Origin: Halolamina sp. CBA1230
GTDB lineage: Archaea; Halobacteriota; Halobacteria; Halobacteriales; Haloferacaceae
Direction of reading: 5' to 3'
Length of the DNA: 64,000 nucleotides
Assembly (NCBI RefSeq): GCF_002025255.2
Contig: NZ_CP054588.1
Location: forward strand, 124,001-188,000
The notes below the pieces were generated by a model that was not told the origin of the DNA, ran no database searches, and saw nothing but the letters and a program-made list of their open reading frames with translations. Numbering within the stretch: the first letter of the stretch is position 1; the number at the start of each line of letters is the position of its first letter. The position numbers were made by a program, and so were the translations under genes. Below, piece after piece: positions 54,199 through 62,867 of the stretch.

Positions 54199-55044
54199 TC
54201 AGTCCGCCGAGGCCTCGGGGTCGTCCTCCCGCGAGATGGCACAGGAGGCGGTGTACTCCACCTCGTGGATCGAGCCGATCGGGTCGTCGCCACAGACCGG
54301 GCAGTCCGCTTTCTTCGTGATCTCGACCTTGTCGAACTCCATGTTGGCGGCGTCGTAGAACACCATCTCGCCGTCCAGCAGTTCGCCCTCGTCGAGCACG
54401 TACTTCACGGCCTCGGTGGCCTGGATGTTGCCGACGGTGCCGGGGAGGACGCCGAGCACGCCCGCAGTCGCGCAGTTGGGGACCATCCCCTCCGGCGGCG
54501 CCTCCGGGAACATACAGCGGTAACACGGCGAGTCGTCGGCGTCGGTGAACGTCGTCACCTGCCCCTCGAACCGGAAGATCGAGCCGTGGGAAAACGGGAT
54601 CCCCGCAAGCGTACAGGCGTCGTTGACGAGGTAGCGCGTCCGGAAGTTGTCCGTCCCGTCGACGACGAAGTCGTACCCGTCGATGAGCTCCTCGATGTTC
54701 TCCGGTTCGACGCGCATCTCGTGTTTCCGGACGGTCACGTCGGGGTTGAGGTTCTCGACGAACTCTGCCGCGCTGTCGACTTTCTTCCGCCCCACGTCGT
54801 CGTTCCCGTGGATCGTCTGGCGCTGGAGGTTCGACAGTTCGACCTCGTCGTCGTCCGCGATGCCGAGCGTACCGACCCCCGCCGCCGCGAGGTACTGGAT
54901 GATCGGCGAGCCCAGCCCGCCCGCGCCGAGCACCAGCACCTCGGCGTCGAGCAGATCGCTCTGGCCCTCCGGCCCCACGTCGTCCATGATGATGTGCCGG
55001 GAGTAGCGGTCCAGCTGTGTGGAGTCGAGATCGAGATCGCTCAT
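54199..55044 (-). CDS. ubaA: E1-like activating enzyme (UbaA/MoeB/ThiF family)
   Basis: 281-aa adenylyltransferase. Seen: LVLGAGGLGSPIIQYLAAAG for ATP, DDDEVELSNLQRQTIH, DGTDNFRTRYLVND, zinc cysteines CYRC...CPVC, and the active cysteine in VPNCATAGVLGV. It activates the C-terminus of ubiquitin-like carriers for sulfur transfer or protein conjugation. It lacks a rhodanese domain; the separate rhodanese and TusA genes at 47.2-47.8 kb could supply sulfur. Confidence 0.92.
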   Translation of the reverse strand: MSDLDLDSTQLDRYSRHIIMDDVGPEGQSDLLDAEVLVLGAGGLGSPIIQYLAAAGVGTLGIADDDEVELSNLQRQTIHGNDDVGRKKVDSAAEFVENLNPDVTVRKHEMRVEPENIEELIDGYDFVVDGTDNFRTRYLVNDACTLAGIPFSHGSIFRFEGQVTTFTDADDSPCYRCMFPEAPPEGMVPNCATAGVLGVLPGTVGNIQATEAVKYVLDEGELLDGEMVFYDAANMEFDKVEITKKADCPVCGDDPIGSIHEVEYTASCAISREDDPEASAD

Positions 55045-55224
55045 ACCGGGGAGAGGTGTGAGACGGGCAAAAGCCCACGGGCGTGTGTCCAGCCTGCCGG
55101 TATCGGGGACGCGGCGCCTCCGCCGGTCGGACCGACCGAGTCGAGCGGTAGCCGTCGCCTTCTCCCCGGCGTCGTGGGGTTACGAACTGACTAGTAAACA
55201 CCCCGGACACCGAGCGTCGCCGTG

Positions 55225-56607
55225 ATGGCTGAACCGAACCCGGACGTACCCGCGCCGGCGGCGGCCACGCGTCCACGGCGGGCCGTCGTCGTCGGGGTCG
55301 GGACCGTCGGTCTCCACCGCGCGCTATCGCTCGACGACGCGGGACTCGAAGTCACCGCCTACGACGTCGACCAGTCGGTCGTCGACGACTACCGCCAGGG
55401 GATCGACGCCACGGGCAGCGTCGGCGACGACCGGATCGCCGGGAGCGACTGCACGTTCACCGCCGACCCCGGCTGTATCGAGAACGCCGACGTGGTGTTC
55501 GTCGCGGTCCCGACACGGTACGACGACGGGACGACGCTCCCGACGGTCCGCGCAGCGGCGGGGACCGTCGGCGACCGACTCACACCCGGGACGACCGTCG
55601 TCCTCGAGTCGACTGTTCCGCCGGGCGGGGTGACAGCGGTGTTCACCCCGGCGCTCGACGCGGCGGCTAGCCCCGACGCCGGCGAGGGGTTCGACGTGGC
55701 CTACTCGCCGGTCAGGCTCTCGCCGGGCGAGCAGCACACCCGGACGAAGCTCGTCGCGGCCGAGCGGGCACCGGTCGCGCGGGCGGTGGCGCGGCTGTTC
55801 GAGCGGACGTACGACTCGGTCCACGTCGTCGCGGACCCCGCGACCGCGGCGGCCGCGAAATGTGTCGAGAACGTCTACCGCGACGTGAACGTCGCGCTCG
55901 TGAACGAGCTCGCTGCGGGGCTGGACGCGCTGGATCTCGACGCCGACCGCGTGCTCGACGCCGCGGCGACGAAGTGGAACGTCCCCCGCTTCCGCCCCGG
56001 GCTCGTCGGCGGCACCTGCCTCCCTGACGATCCGAAGCTGTTCGCCGACAGCGTGGCCGCGGCGGGCGGCTCGACGCCGCTGATCCACACCGCCCGCGGG
56101 ATCAACGACGCGGTCCCCGCACGCGTCGCGGACCGGACCGTCGACGCGCTCGCGACACGGCAGTGCGCACGCGAGCCCGCCGAGCGGCCGGGGGAGGACC
56201 CCGGGATCGCCGCCGACGGCTCCGGTGGCACGGCCGCGGCCAGCGCCCCACCGCCGGACCCGCCGACGGTCCTGCTGCTCGGGCTGGCGTACAAGCCCGA
56301 CGTGGCCGACCTCTCGGGGAGCGAGGCCGCGGCCGTCGCGTCCGAGCTTGACGTGCTCGGGGTCGACGTCGTCGGCTACGACCCGCTGGTCGACGCCGAG
56401 CGCGCGGCGGAGGCGTTCCCGTTCCCGATCCGGACGGGGCGGCCGTTCGAGGACGTCGACGGCGTGACCGTACTGGTCGGCCACAGCCCGTTCGAGGGGC
56501 TGATGCTCTCTGACGTGGCCGTCGAGGGGGACCCTCCGGCGGTCGTGGACGTCCCCGGCGTGTTCGACCCCGAACCGGACACCGACGTCGTCTACCGACG
56601 CCCCTGA
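55225..56607 (+). CDS. Nucleotide-sugar dehydrogenase (UDP-ManNAc dehydrogenase type)
   Basis: About 460-aa NAD-dependent enzyme oxidising a UDP-sugar to the uronic acid. Seen: GVGTVGLHRALSLDDAG at the N-terminus, VFVAVPTRYDDG, ESTVPPGGV, catalytic cysteine in VGGTCLPDDPKLF, and a C-terminal LLLGLAYKPDVADLSGSEA. ATG 55225 is chosen over GTG 55222. It is the first gene of a six-gene glycan operon with overlapping ends; the presence of a UDP-GlcNAc 2-epimerase further down suggests ManNAcA formation. Confidence 0.87.
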   Translation: MAEPNPDVPAPAAATRPRRAVVVGVGTVGLHRALSLDDAGLEVTAYDVDQSVVDDYRQGIDATGSVGDDRIAGSDCTFTADPGCIENADVVFVAVPTRYDDGTTLPTVRAAAGTVGDRLTPGTTVVLESTVPPGGVTAVFTPALDAAASPDAGEGFDVAYSPVRLSPGEQHTRTKLVAAERAPVARAVARLFERTYDSVHVVADPATAAAAKCVENVYRDVNVALVNELAAGLDALDLDADRVLDAAATKWNVPRFRPGLVGGTCLPDDPKLFADSVAAAGGSTPLIHTARGINDAVPARVADRTVDALATRQCAREPAERPGEDPGIAADGSGGTAAASAPPPDPPTVLLLGLAYKPDVADLSGSEAAAVASELDVLGVDVVGYDPLVDAERAAEAFPFPIRTGRPFEDVDGVTVLVGHSPFEGLMLSDVAVEGDPPAVVDVPGVFDPEPDTDVVYRRP

Positions 56608-57461
56608 TGTACCGGAACAACGCGGTCGCAGTCGTCGTGCCCGCCCACAACGAGGCCCAGTTCGTCGGCGACGTCGTCGCCGGGATCCCGGCGTTCGTCG
56701 ACCGCGTCTACGTCGTCGACGACGCGTCGAGTGACGGCACCAGCGCTGCCGCGTTGGCTCCCGTCTCACCGACCGACCGGGGCGACGAGTTCGATCCGTC
56801 ACAGCACCCGCGCCTCGCACCCCGCGTCGCCGAGGCCACCCGTCGGGGCCGCGTGGTCGTGCTCCGGCACGGCGAGAACCGCGGGCCGGGCGGCGCCGTC
56901 GCGACCGGCTACCTCGCGGCGCTGTCGGGCAACGCGGAGCTCGTCGCCACGATCGACGGCGACGGGCAGATGGACACCGCAGCGCTGTCCCGCTTTCTCG
57001 ACCCACTGGTCGAGGGCGACGCCGACTACGCCACGGGAACCCGGCTCCAGGAGGGCGCCCACGCCCGCGAGATGCCCGCGTTCAGACTGTTCGGCAATCG
57101 CCTGCTGACGCTGCTCTGCCGACTCTCGTCGGGCTACCGGACGCTAACCGACCCGGTGAACGGCTACACCGCCGTCACCCGCGGCGCGCTGGCGGCGATC
57201 GACCCCGAGTCGAGCTACGAGGGGTACGGCTACGGGACGGAGATCCTCGCGCGGCTCCACGCCGACGGTCGTCGGGTCGTCGACGTGCCCCACGCGAGCC
57301 GGTACGGCGACGAGGAGAGCGGGATCGACTACCGGCGGTACGCCACGCGGGTTTCCGTGCTGCTGCTCCGGACGTTCGCGTGGCGGCTCTCACGGGAGTG
57401 GCTGGGCGTCGGCGGGAGCCAGCACAGAGGGACACCGAGCGACCCGGGGTGGGAGCTGTGA
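56607..57461 (+). CDS. Family 2 glycosyltransferase
   Basis: 284-aa GT2: VVVPAHNEAQFVGDVVAGIP, VYVVDDASSDGTS, ATIDGDGQMDTAALSRFL (metal motif) and RLLTLLCRLSSGYRTLTDP. It resembles dolichol-phosphate or polyprenyl sugar transferases but lacks a long C-terminal membrane domain. Starts on the stop codon of the dehydrogenase. Confidence 0.9.
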   Translation: MYRNNAVAVVVPAHNEAQFVGDVVAGIPAFVDRVYVVDDASSDGTSAAALAPVSPTDRGDEFDPSQHPRLAPRVAEATRRGRVVVLRHGENRGPGGAVATGYLAALSGNAELVATIDGDGQMDTAALSRFLDPLVEGDADYATGTRLQEGAHAREMPAFRLFGNRLLTLLCRLSSGYRTLTDPVNGYTAVTRGALAAIDPESSYEGYGYGTEILARLHADGRRVVDVPHASRYGDEESGIDYRRYATRVSVLLLRTFAWRLSREWLGVGGSQHRGTPSDPGWEL

Positions 57462-58573
57462 GGGTCCTGTTCGACGTGACCCACCCGGCGCTCGTCCACC
57501 TGTTCGCCCCCGCAGCGACGGCGCTTGAGGACCGGAGCCACGACGTGAGCGTCGCCGCGCGGGAGAAGGACGTCACGACCGAGCTGCTCGACGCCGCCGA
57601 CCTCCCGTACGTCGTCGCGTCCCGCGCGGGCTCGGGGCCGCTCTCGCGGGTCGGGGAGCTGATCGAGCGGACACGCGGCCTGACCGAGATCGCCCGCGAG
57701 GTTCGCCCGGACGTGGTCGTCAGCCAGGTCGATCCCGCGGCGGTCCACGCCGCCCGCCGCGTCGGCGCCCGTGCGGTGGTGTTCGACGACAGCGAGCACG
57801 AACGCGTCGCCGCCGCGCTCACCCACCGGTTCGCGGACGTCGTCTGTACGCCCGCGGGGTTCGACCGCGACGTGCCGAACCAGCGGCGCTACGACGGGTT
57901 CCACGAACTCGCCGCCCTCCACCCCGATCGGTTCGCGCCCGCCCCCGACGCGCTCCGCGACCACGGTGTCGACCCCGGTTCCCCCTACGCAGTCGTCCGG
58001 TTCGTCTCCTGGAGCGCCCACCACGACATCGGGCGCGGCGGCTTCTCGCTGGCGGGCAAGCGGCGGCTGGTGGACCGACTGGCCGACCACGGCTCGGTGT
58101 ACGTCACCAGCGAGGCGCCGTTGCCCGACGACCTGGCCGAGTACGCCGCGCCCGTCCCGCCCGAAGCGATGCACGACCTGCTGGCGTTCGCGGACTGCTA
58201 CGTCGGCGACTCACAGACGATGGCGACCGAGGCAGCCGTGCTCGGCACGCCGGCGGTCCGGACCAACGCGTTCGTCGGCGACGGCGACATGAGCAACTTC
58301 CGGGAGCTGGAGCAGGAGTACGGGCTGTTGCGCTCGTTCGCCGAGGAGGCGGACGCCGTCGACTGTGCCGTCCAGTTCCTGCGGTCGCCGCCCACCGAGA
58401 CGATGGAACGCCGGCGGCAGCGCCTGCTCGACGCGAAAACCGACGTGACCGCGTTCCTCATCGACGTGATCGAGGAGCAGGCCGCTTCGGCGGGCGTCGA
58501 CACTGGGGAGAAAAGCGAGCCGGCGACGGATCCCGCAGCCGACGGCGATCGCCCGGCGGAGGTGGGGCGATGA
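57458..58573 (+). CDS. DUF354 glycosyltransferase-like protein
   Basis: 371-aa protein with GTG start overlapping the previous stop. VRVLFDVTHPALVHLFAPAA, VSVAAREKDVTTELLD and the late FADCYVGDSQTMATEAAVLGTPAVR show the GT-B-like DUF354 family, common in archaeal polysaccharide clusters. The exact reaction is unknown. Confidence 0.88.
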   Translation: MRVLFDVTHPALVHLFAPAATALEDRSHDVSVAAREKDVTTELLDAADLPYVVASRAGSGPLSRVGELIERTRGLTEIAREVRPDVVVSQVDPAAVHAARRVGARAVVFDDSEHERVAAALTHRFADVVCTPAGFDRDVPNQRRYDGFHELAALHPDRFAPAPDALRDHGVDPGSPYAVVRFVSWSAHHDIGRGGFSLAGKRRLVDRLADHGSVYVTSEAPLPDDLAEYAAPVPPEAMHDLLAFADCYVGDSQTMATEAAVLGTPAVRTNAFVGDGDMSNFRELEQEYGLLRSFAEEADAVDCAVQFLRSPPTETMERRRQRLLDAKTDVTAFLIDVIEEQAASAGVDTGEKSEPATDPAADGDRPAEVGR

Positions 58574-59640
58574 ACGTCTGCTCGGTGGTTGGCGTCCGGC
58601 CGGAGTTCGTGATGGCGGCGCCGGTGATCGACGAACTCGCCGCGGCCGGCCACGACCCGACGCTCGTCCACACCGGTCAGCACCACGACGACGCGCTCTC
58701 GGCGGCGTTTTTCGATGAGCTCTCCCTCCCACAGCCGGACCACCACCTCGGCGTCGGGTCGGCCCCCCGCGGGGAGCAGATCGCCCGCGCCGTCGAGCGA
58801 CTCGTGCCGCTGCTGGCTGCCCGGGACCCCGACGCGGCGCTCGTCTACGGCGACACGACGTCGACGCTGGCGGGCGCGATGGCGGCCGTCGCCACCGACA
58901 CGCCGCTGGCTCACGTCGAGGCGGGGCTGCGCAGCGCGGACTGGCGGATGCCCGAGGAGCGGGCCCGCGTCGTCGTCGACCACCTCGCGGACCTGCGCCT
59001 CGCGCCCACGAGCGACGCGCTCGCCGCGCTCGACGCGGAGGGGGTAACGGGGGGCGTCCGAGACGTCGGGGACGTCCGGGCGGACGCGGTCGCGGCGGTC
59101 CGCGACAGCGACCCCGACGGGCTCCCGGCGCCGAGGTCGCCGTACGTGCTCGCGACGGTCCACCGCGCGGCGACGACCGACGACGCGGCGACGCTCCGGG
59201 GCGTGCTGACGGGGCTGGCCCGCGTTGAGGCGCCGGTCGTGCTGCCGATCCACCCGCGGACCGCCGACCGACTGCGGGCGTTCGACGACGCGGACTGGGC
59301 CGCCGAGCAGGTCCGGTTGATCGACCCCGTCGGCTACGCCGAGTTCCTCACGCTGCTCGCCGACGCCGCCGCGGTCGCAACGGATTCGGGCGGCGTCCAG
59401 CGCGAGGCGGCGTATCTCGGCACGCCGTGTGTGACGCTGCGCGACCGGACCGAGTGGCGCGAGACGGTGCGTGACGGTCGGAACGTGCTCGCCGGAACCG
59501 AGCCCGCCGAAATCACGGCGGCGGTCGAGGAAGCCGTCGCCGAGCCGTCGCGCGAACCGGACGTCCCCACGGGTGCGGCGGCGGCGATCGTGGCGGCGAT
59601 CGAGGAGTGGCGCGGCGTTGAGGTGCCGGAGGTCAGCTGA
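58570..59640 (+). CDS. wecB: UDP-N-acetylglucosamine 2-epimerase
   Basis: 356-aa epimerase: VVGVRPEFVMAAPVIDEL, HTGQHHDDALSAAFFDEL, VYGDTTSTLAGA, HVEAGLRSADWRMPEER and SGGVQREAAYLGTPCVTLRDRTEW. All family motifs are present. It turns UDP-GlcNAc into UDP-ManNAc, the substrate of the dehydrogenase at the start of the operon. Confidence 0.92.
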   Translation: MNVCSVVGVRPEFVMAAPVIDELAAAGHDPTLVHTGQHHDDALSAAFFDELSLPQPDHHLGVGSAPRGEQIARAVERLVPLLAARDPDAALVYGDTTSTLAGAMAAVATDTPLAHVEAGLRSADWRMPEERARVVVDHLADLRLAPTSDALAALDAEGVTGGVRDVGDVRADAVAAVRDSDPDGLPAPRSPYVLATVHRAATTDDAATLRGVLTGLARVEAPVVLPIHPRTADRLRAFDDADWAAEQVRLIDPVGYAEFLTLLADAAAVATDSGGVQREAAYLGTPCVTLRDRTEWRETVRDGRNVLAGTEPAEITAAVEEAVAEPSREPDVPTGAAAAIVAAIEEWRGVEVPEVS

Positions 59641-60560
59641 TGCGCGTGCTGCAGCTGGTCCCCAGTGCCGACTCCACCGCCTACCGGGGACAGGTGCGCG
59701 CGCTCAGGGCGCACGGCGTCGACTGTGCGACGCTCGCGGTGCCCGGCGACCACGTCCCGGGCGAGCGGTCACGCTCCCCACGGGAGTACCTCCGTCACCT
59801 CGCGAGCGCGTTCCGTGTCCGCGGGGAGTTCGACGTGGTGCACGCGAACCAGGGGGTCGTCGCGCCGACGGCGCTCGCGCTCGCGGGGCTCCCGACGGTC
59901 GTCTCGCTGTGGGGGTCCGACCTCTACGGCACGCTCGGCCCGGTGAGCCGCGCCTGCGCCCGACTGGCCGACGGGGTCGTCGTGATGTCGACGGCGATGG
60001 CCGCGGAACTGGGGACGGACTGCCGGGTGATCCCCCACGGCGTCGACACCGAACGATTTCGGCCCGGAAACCCGCAGACAGCGCGAGCGGAACTGGGCTG
60101 GGACGACGGCCACCACGTCCTCTTCCCGTACGCTCGCGAGCGAACGGTGAAGAACTACCCGCGGGCCGAGCGGATCGTCGACGCCGCTGCGGATCGACTG
60201 GACGCGGACGTGTCGCTCCACGCGGTCACGGGCGTCCCCCACGAGCGGATGCCGACGTACTTCGTCGCCGCCGACGCGCTGCTGCTGCCCTCGGACCACG
60301 AAGGGTCGCCGAACGCGGTGAAGGAGGCGCTGGCCTGCAACCTCCCGGTGGTTTCGACCCCCGTCGGCGACGTGCCCGAACGCCTCGACGGCGTCACTCC
60401 ATCCGAGACGGCCGCGACCGACACGGGCCTCGCGGCCGCGCTCGCGGACGTGCTCGCCCGGGGCGAGCGCTCGAACGGCCGCGAGCAGGTTCGGGCGCTG
60501 ACCCGGGACCGCACCGCCCGCGAACTGGCCGCGGTGTACCGCGAGGTGCTGGATGGGTAG
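59640..60560 (+). CDS. Family 4 (GT-B) glycosyltransferase
   Basis: 306-aa retaining transferase. Seen: VLQLVPSADSTAYRGQVRAL at the N-terminus and the sugar-nucleotide motif FVAADALLLPSDHEGSPNAVKEALAC, with E-x7-E. Starts at the stop of the epimerase gene. Confidence 0.9.
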   Translation: MRVLQLVPSADSTAYRGQVRALRAHGVDCATLAVPGDHVPGERSRSPREYLRHLASAFRVRGEFDVVHANQGVVAPTALALAGLPTVVSLWGSDLYGTLGPVSRACARLADGVVVMSTAMAAELGTDCRVIPHGVDTERFRPGNPQTARAELGWDDGHHVLFPYARERTVKNYPRAERIVDAAADRLDADVSLHAVTGVPHERMPTYFVAADALLLPSDHEGSPNAVKEALACNLPVVSTPVGDVPERLDGVTPSETAATDTGLAAALADVLARGERSNGREQVRALTRDRTARELAAVYREVLDG

Positions 60561-61380
60561 ACTCGGCGCGTACGCCCACGCCGCCCGGTCGCTGCTCCGG
60601 GAGCCCTGGCGCGGGCGGGCGACGGTCGAACGGACCCGTCCGGACGCGCTCCGCGAGGCGCTCTCGTCGTTCGACGCCGAAGAGGGAACCTCTTCGGGCA
60701 GTCAGACGCAGTCTGACGACGCCGACACGGTCGTCGTCTACGCGGGGCTCTCTGACGTGGCGGCCGCGTTCGGCGGCGACCCGTACGAGCGCCTGCGGGA
60801 CGGGCTGTTCGAGGCGTTCGACGCGGTGCTCACGCCCGGGTTCACGTTCTCCTTCCGGGAGTCCGGGTTCGTGGACCTCGACCGCGCGCTGCCGGAGGTA
60901 GGGGCGTTCGGTCGGCGCTTCCTCGCGGACGCCACGTTCCGCACCGACGATCCGGTGTTCTCGCTGCTCGGCGCCGACGCGTTCGCGTTCGAGACCGACG
61001 GGGCCGACTGTAGCTACGCGCCCGGCGGCTACTGGGACGAGCTCCACGATCGAGACGTGCTCTACCTGAACGTCGGCACCGATCGCTTCCGCTGTTCGGC
61101 GTTCCACGTCGCCGAGGTGCGCCACGAGGTTCCCTACGTCTCGCGGACAGCGCTCCGGGGGAAGGTCCGACGGAACGGTCGTCTCGACGCCGTCACCCAT
61201 TCGATCCCGACCGACGACTACTGGCGGCGGTTCGCTCGGCAGAAGGTGCAGCGAGACCTCGGCGACGCGCTGCTCGATCGGTCCGTGGGCGGCGTCCGGA
61301 TCCAGGGCTGTCGCGCGGGCGCCGTCGACGCCCTGCTCGACGAGCGCCTCGGTTCGGACCCGTACTACCTCGTGACGTAG
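60553..61380 (+). CDS. AAC(3)-like N-acetyltransferase
   Basis: 275-aa protein resembling the AAC(3)/antibiotic N-acetyltransferase fold used for amino sugars: VVVYAGLSDVAAAFGGDP, LTPGFTFSFRESG, DDPVFSLLGADAFAF, LYLNVGTDRFRCSAFHVAEVR. The His-Glu pair in the last motif fits the active site. In a glycan operon, acetylation of an amino-sugar is more likely than drug resistance. Overlaps the GT4 gene by 8 bases. Confidence 0.72.
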   Translation: MGRLGAYAHAARSLLREPWRGRATVERTRPDALREALSSFDAEEGTSSGSQTQSDDADTVVVYAGLSDVAAAFGGDPYERLRDGLFEAFDAVLTPGFTFSFRESGFVDLDRALPEVGAFGRRFLADATFRTDDPVFSLLGADAFAFETDGADCSYAPGGYWDELHDRDVLYLNVGTDRFRCSAFHVAEVRHEVPYVSRTALRGKVRRNGRLDAVTHSIPTDDYWRRFARQKVQRDLGDALLDRSVGGVRIQGCRAGAVDALLDERLGSDPYYLVT

Positions 61381-61419
61381 GCGAGTGACCGACCCGCGGT
61401 GGTGACGACGAGCGGGAGT

Positions 61420-62118
61420 TTATTCGGCGTGGTACGTCACGGTGACGGTCGCCTCGACGGTCACCGGGCCGGGGCGGAGCTCGGTGCTCGCGTCGGCGGA
61501 CTCCAGCGTGCGGCCGGCGAAGACGGGCGTCGAGCCCACTTCGACCTGGTCGACGCCGGTGACGGTCAGCCCCGCGGCGTCGGCGGCAGCGTCGGCGTCG
61601 GCCCGCGCGTCCGCGACCGCGTTCCCGACCGCCTCGGCGCGCAGATCCGCGCGGGTGTCGGCCGAGAGCGTGAAGCTCACGCCCCAGACTTCGGCGGCGG
61701 CGTCGGCGACGGCGGCGTCGATAGCCGCCCCGGCCTCGTCAGGGGCGACTTCGACGCGGTAGGCGTGGACCGCGCGGTACTCCGTGGGGTCGGCGTCCTC
61801 GCGGTCGTACTGCGCGTTCAACGAGTAGCCCGCGGTGGTGATCGTGTCGTCGTCGACGCCCGCGTCACGGAGGGCGTCGACCAGCGCGCTCGACCGGTTC
61901 GCGGCGTCGCTGCGGGCGGCGTCGGCGCTGTCGGCGACGGCGACGACCGACAGCGAGAGCACTGCGAGGTCGGCGTCGGCCGTTACGCTCCCGCTCCCGG
62001 TCGTGACGACGGTGGTTGCGTCGTCGGATTCGGCCGCGGTGGCGGTCTGGAGCGGTGCGGAACAGCCGGCCAACAGGACGATGCCGGCGAGGGCGACTGC
62101 GAGTAGCGGGCGGTTCAT
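61420..62118 (-). CDS. SIMPL-domain (DUF541) lipoprotein
   Basis: 232-aa secreted protein. N-terminal signal peptide MNRPLLAVALAGIVLLAGCS with a lipobox cysteine. The mature part matches SIMPL/DUF541: VVTTGSGSVTADADLAVLSL, alternation of short repeats and EVGSTPVFAGRTLESADA. Function in archaea is unknown; bacterial homologues are periplasmic or signalling-related. Confidence 0.88.
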   Translation of the reverse strand: MNRPLLAVALAGIVLLAGCSAPLQTATAAESDDATTVVTTGSGSVTADADLAVLSLSVVAVADSADAARSDAANRSSALVDALRDAGVDDDTITTAGYSLNAQYDREDADPTEYRAVHAYRVEVAPDEAGAAIDAAVADAAAEVWGVSFTLSADTRADLRAEAVGNAVADARADADAAADAAGLTVTGVDQVEVGSTPVFAGRTLESADASTELRPGPVTVEATVTVTYHAE

Positions 62119-62287
62119 GCTCCGACGTACGCGTCGTGAGGAGATAACTACGACCGTGAGAACGCGAAGCAGTCGCTCACGGTGTCCGGCCGTCAGACGC
62201 GTAGCCTCGGCTTACCCGGCCGTTGACGGGGATCCCGGCCGATAATGGGCGTATAACGAAACCCGTGAGGAGTACTGGGGGAGACGT

Positions 62288-62455
62288 ATGCCCCAGTGTC
62301 GAAACTGCGATGGCCACGTGACGAGCCGGTTCGCCCGCGTGTTCGGCGACAACGGCGACGAGGTGTACCGCTGCCCCGACTGCTCGGCCAACCCCGAACG
62401 CTACGACGGCGGGCCGGACGCCGACCGGAGCGCGATCGCCGGAGGGTGGCGATGA
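62288..62455 (+). CDS. Small zinc-finger protein (DUF7563-like)
   Basis: 55-aa protein: MPQCRNCDGHVTSRFARVFG then YRCPDCSANPERY. Two CxxC pairs form a single zinc site, the haloarchaeal small CPxCG-type proteins. Too short for most gene lists, but the motif and start are convincing. Precedes the gene at 62469 by 13 bases. Confidence 0.75.
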   Translation: MPQCRNCDGHVTSRFARVFGDNGDEVYRCPDCSANPERYDGGPDADRSAIAGGWR

Positions 62456-62468
62456 GCCGCCGGGGCCC

Positions 62469-62867
62469 GTGAGCGCCGACAGCCGCGAGCGCTTCGCCCA
62501 ACTCGACGGCGAGGCGTTCGCCCGGCTGGTCGCGCGGACGTGGCGGGCGTACGGCCGGGCGATCGAGTCAGATCTGCCCGACGGTGTCGGCGACCTGTCG
62601 ACACCGATCGACGGCGGGCGAGTGCTGACGGCACGGGCGGCCGACCGGCGGATCGTCCTCACGCATCCCGGCGGGGAGCAGCTCGCCGCGACAGCGCTGC
62701 TGGCGGTGCTCGCCGAGGTGGAGTCGCCCGAGGAACTGCGTGTCGTCTCCGCGGCGGGGTTCGACCCCGGCGCGCTGAGCGTCGGCGACGCCTACGGGGT
62801 CGATCTCGTCGGTCCGGGGGCGCTCGCGCGGCTCCGGGATCACCAGCCCGACCGGGCGGCGCCGTGA
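62469..62867 (+). CDS. Restriction-endonuclease-like (Mrr-fold) protein, probably degenerate
   Basis: 132-aa protein with GTG start. FARLVARTWRAYGR, then RRIVLTHPGGEQLAATAL, and a C-terminal VVSAAGFDPGALSVGDAYGV then LVGPGALARLR, follow the layout of Mrr-type endonuclease domains. The usual D...ExK active site is not visible. Probably a diverged, non-cutting member; assignment is tentative. Confidence 0.55.
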   Translation: MSADSRERFAQLDGEAFARLVARTWRAYGRAIESDLPDGVGDLSTPIDGGRVLTARAADRRIVLTHPGGEQLAATALLAVLAEVESPEELRVVSAAGFDPGALSVGDAYGVDLVGPGALARLRDHQPDRAAP

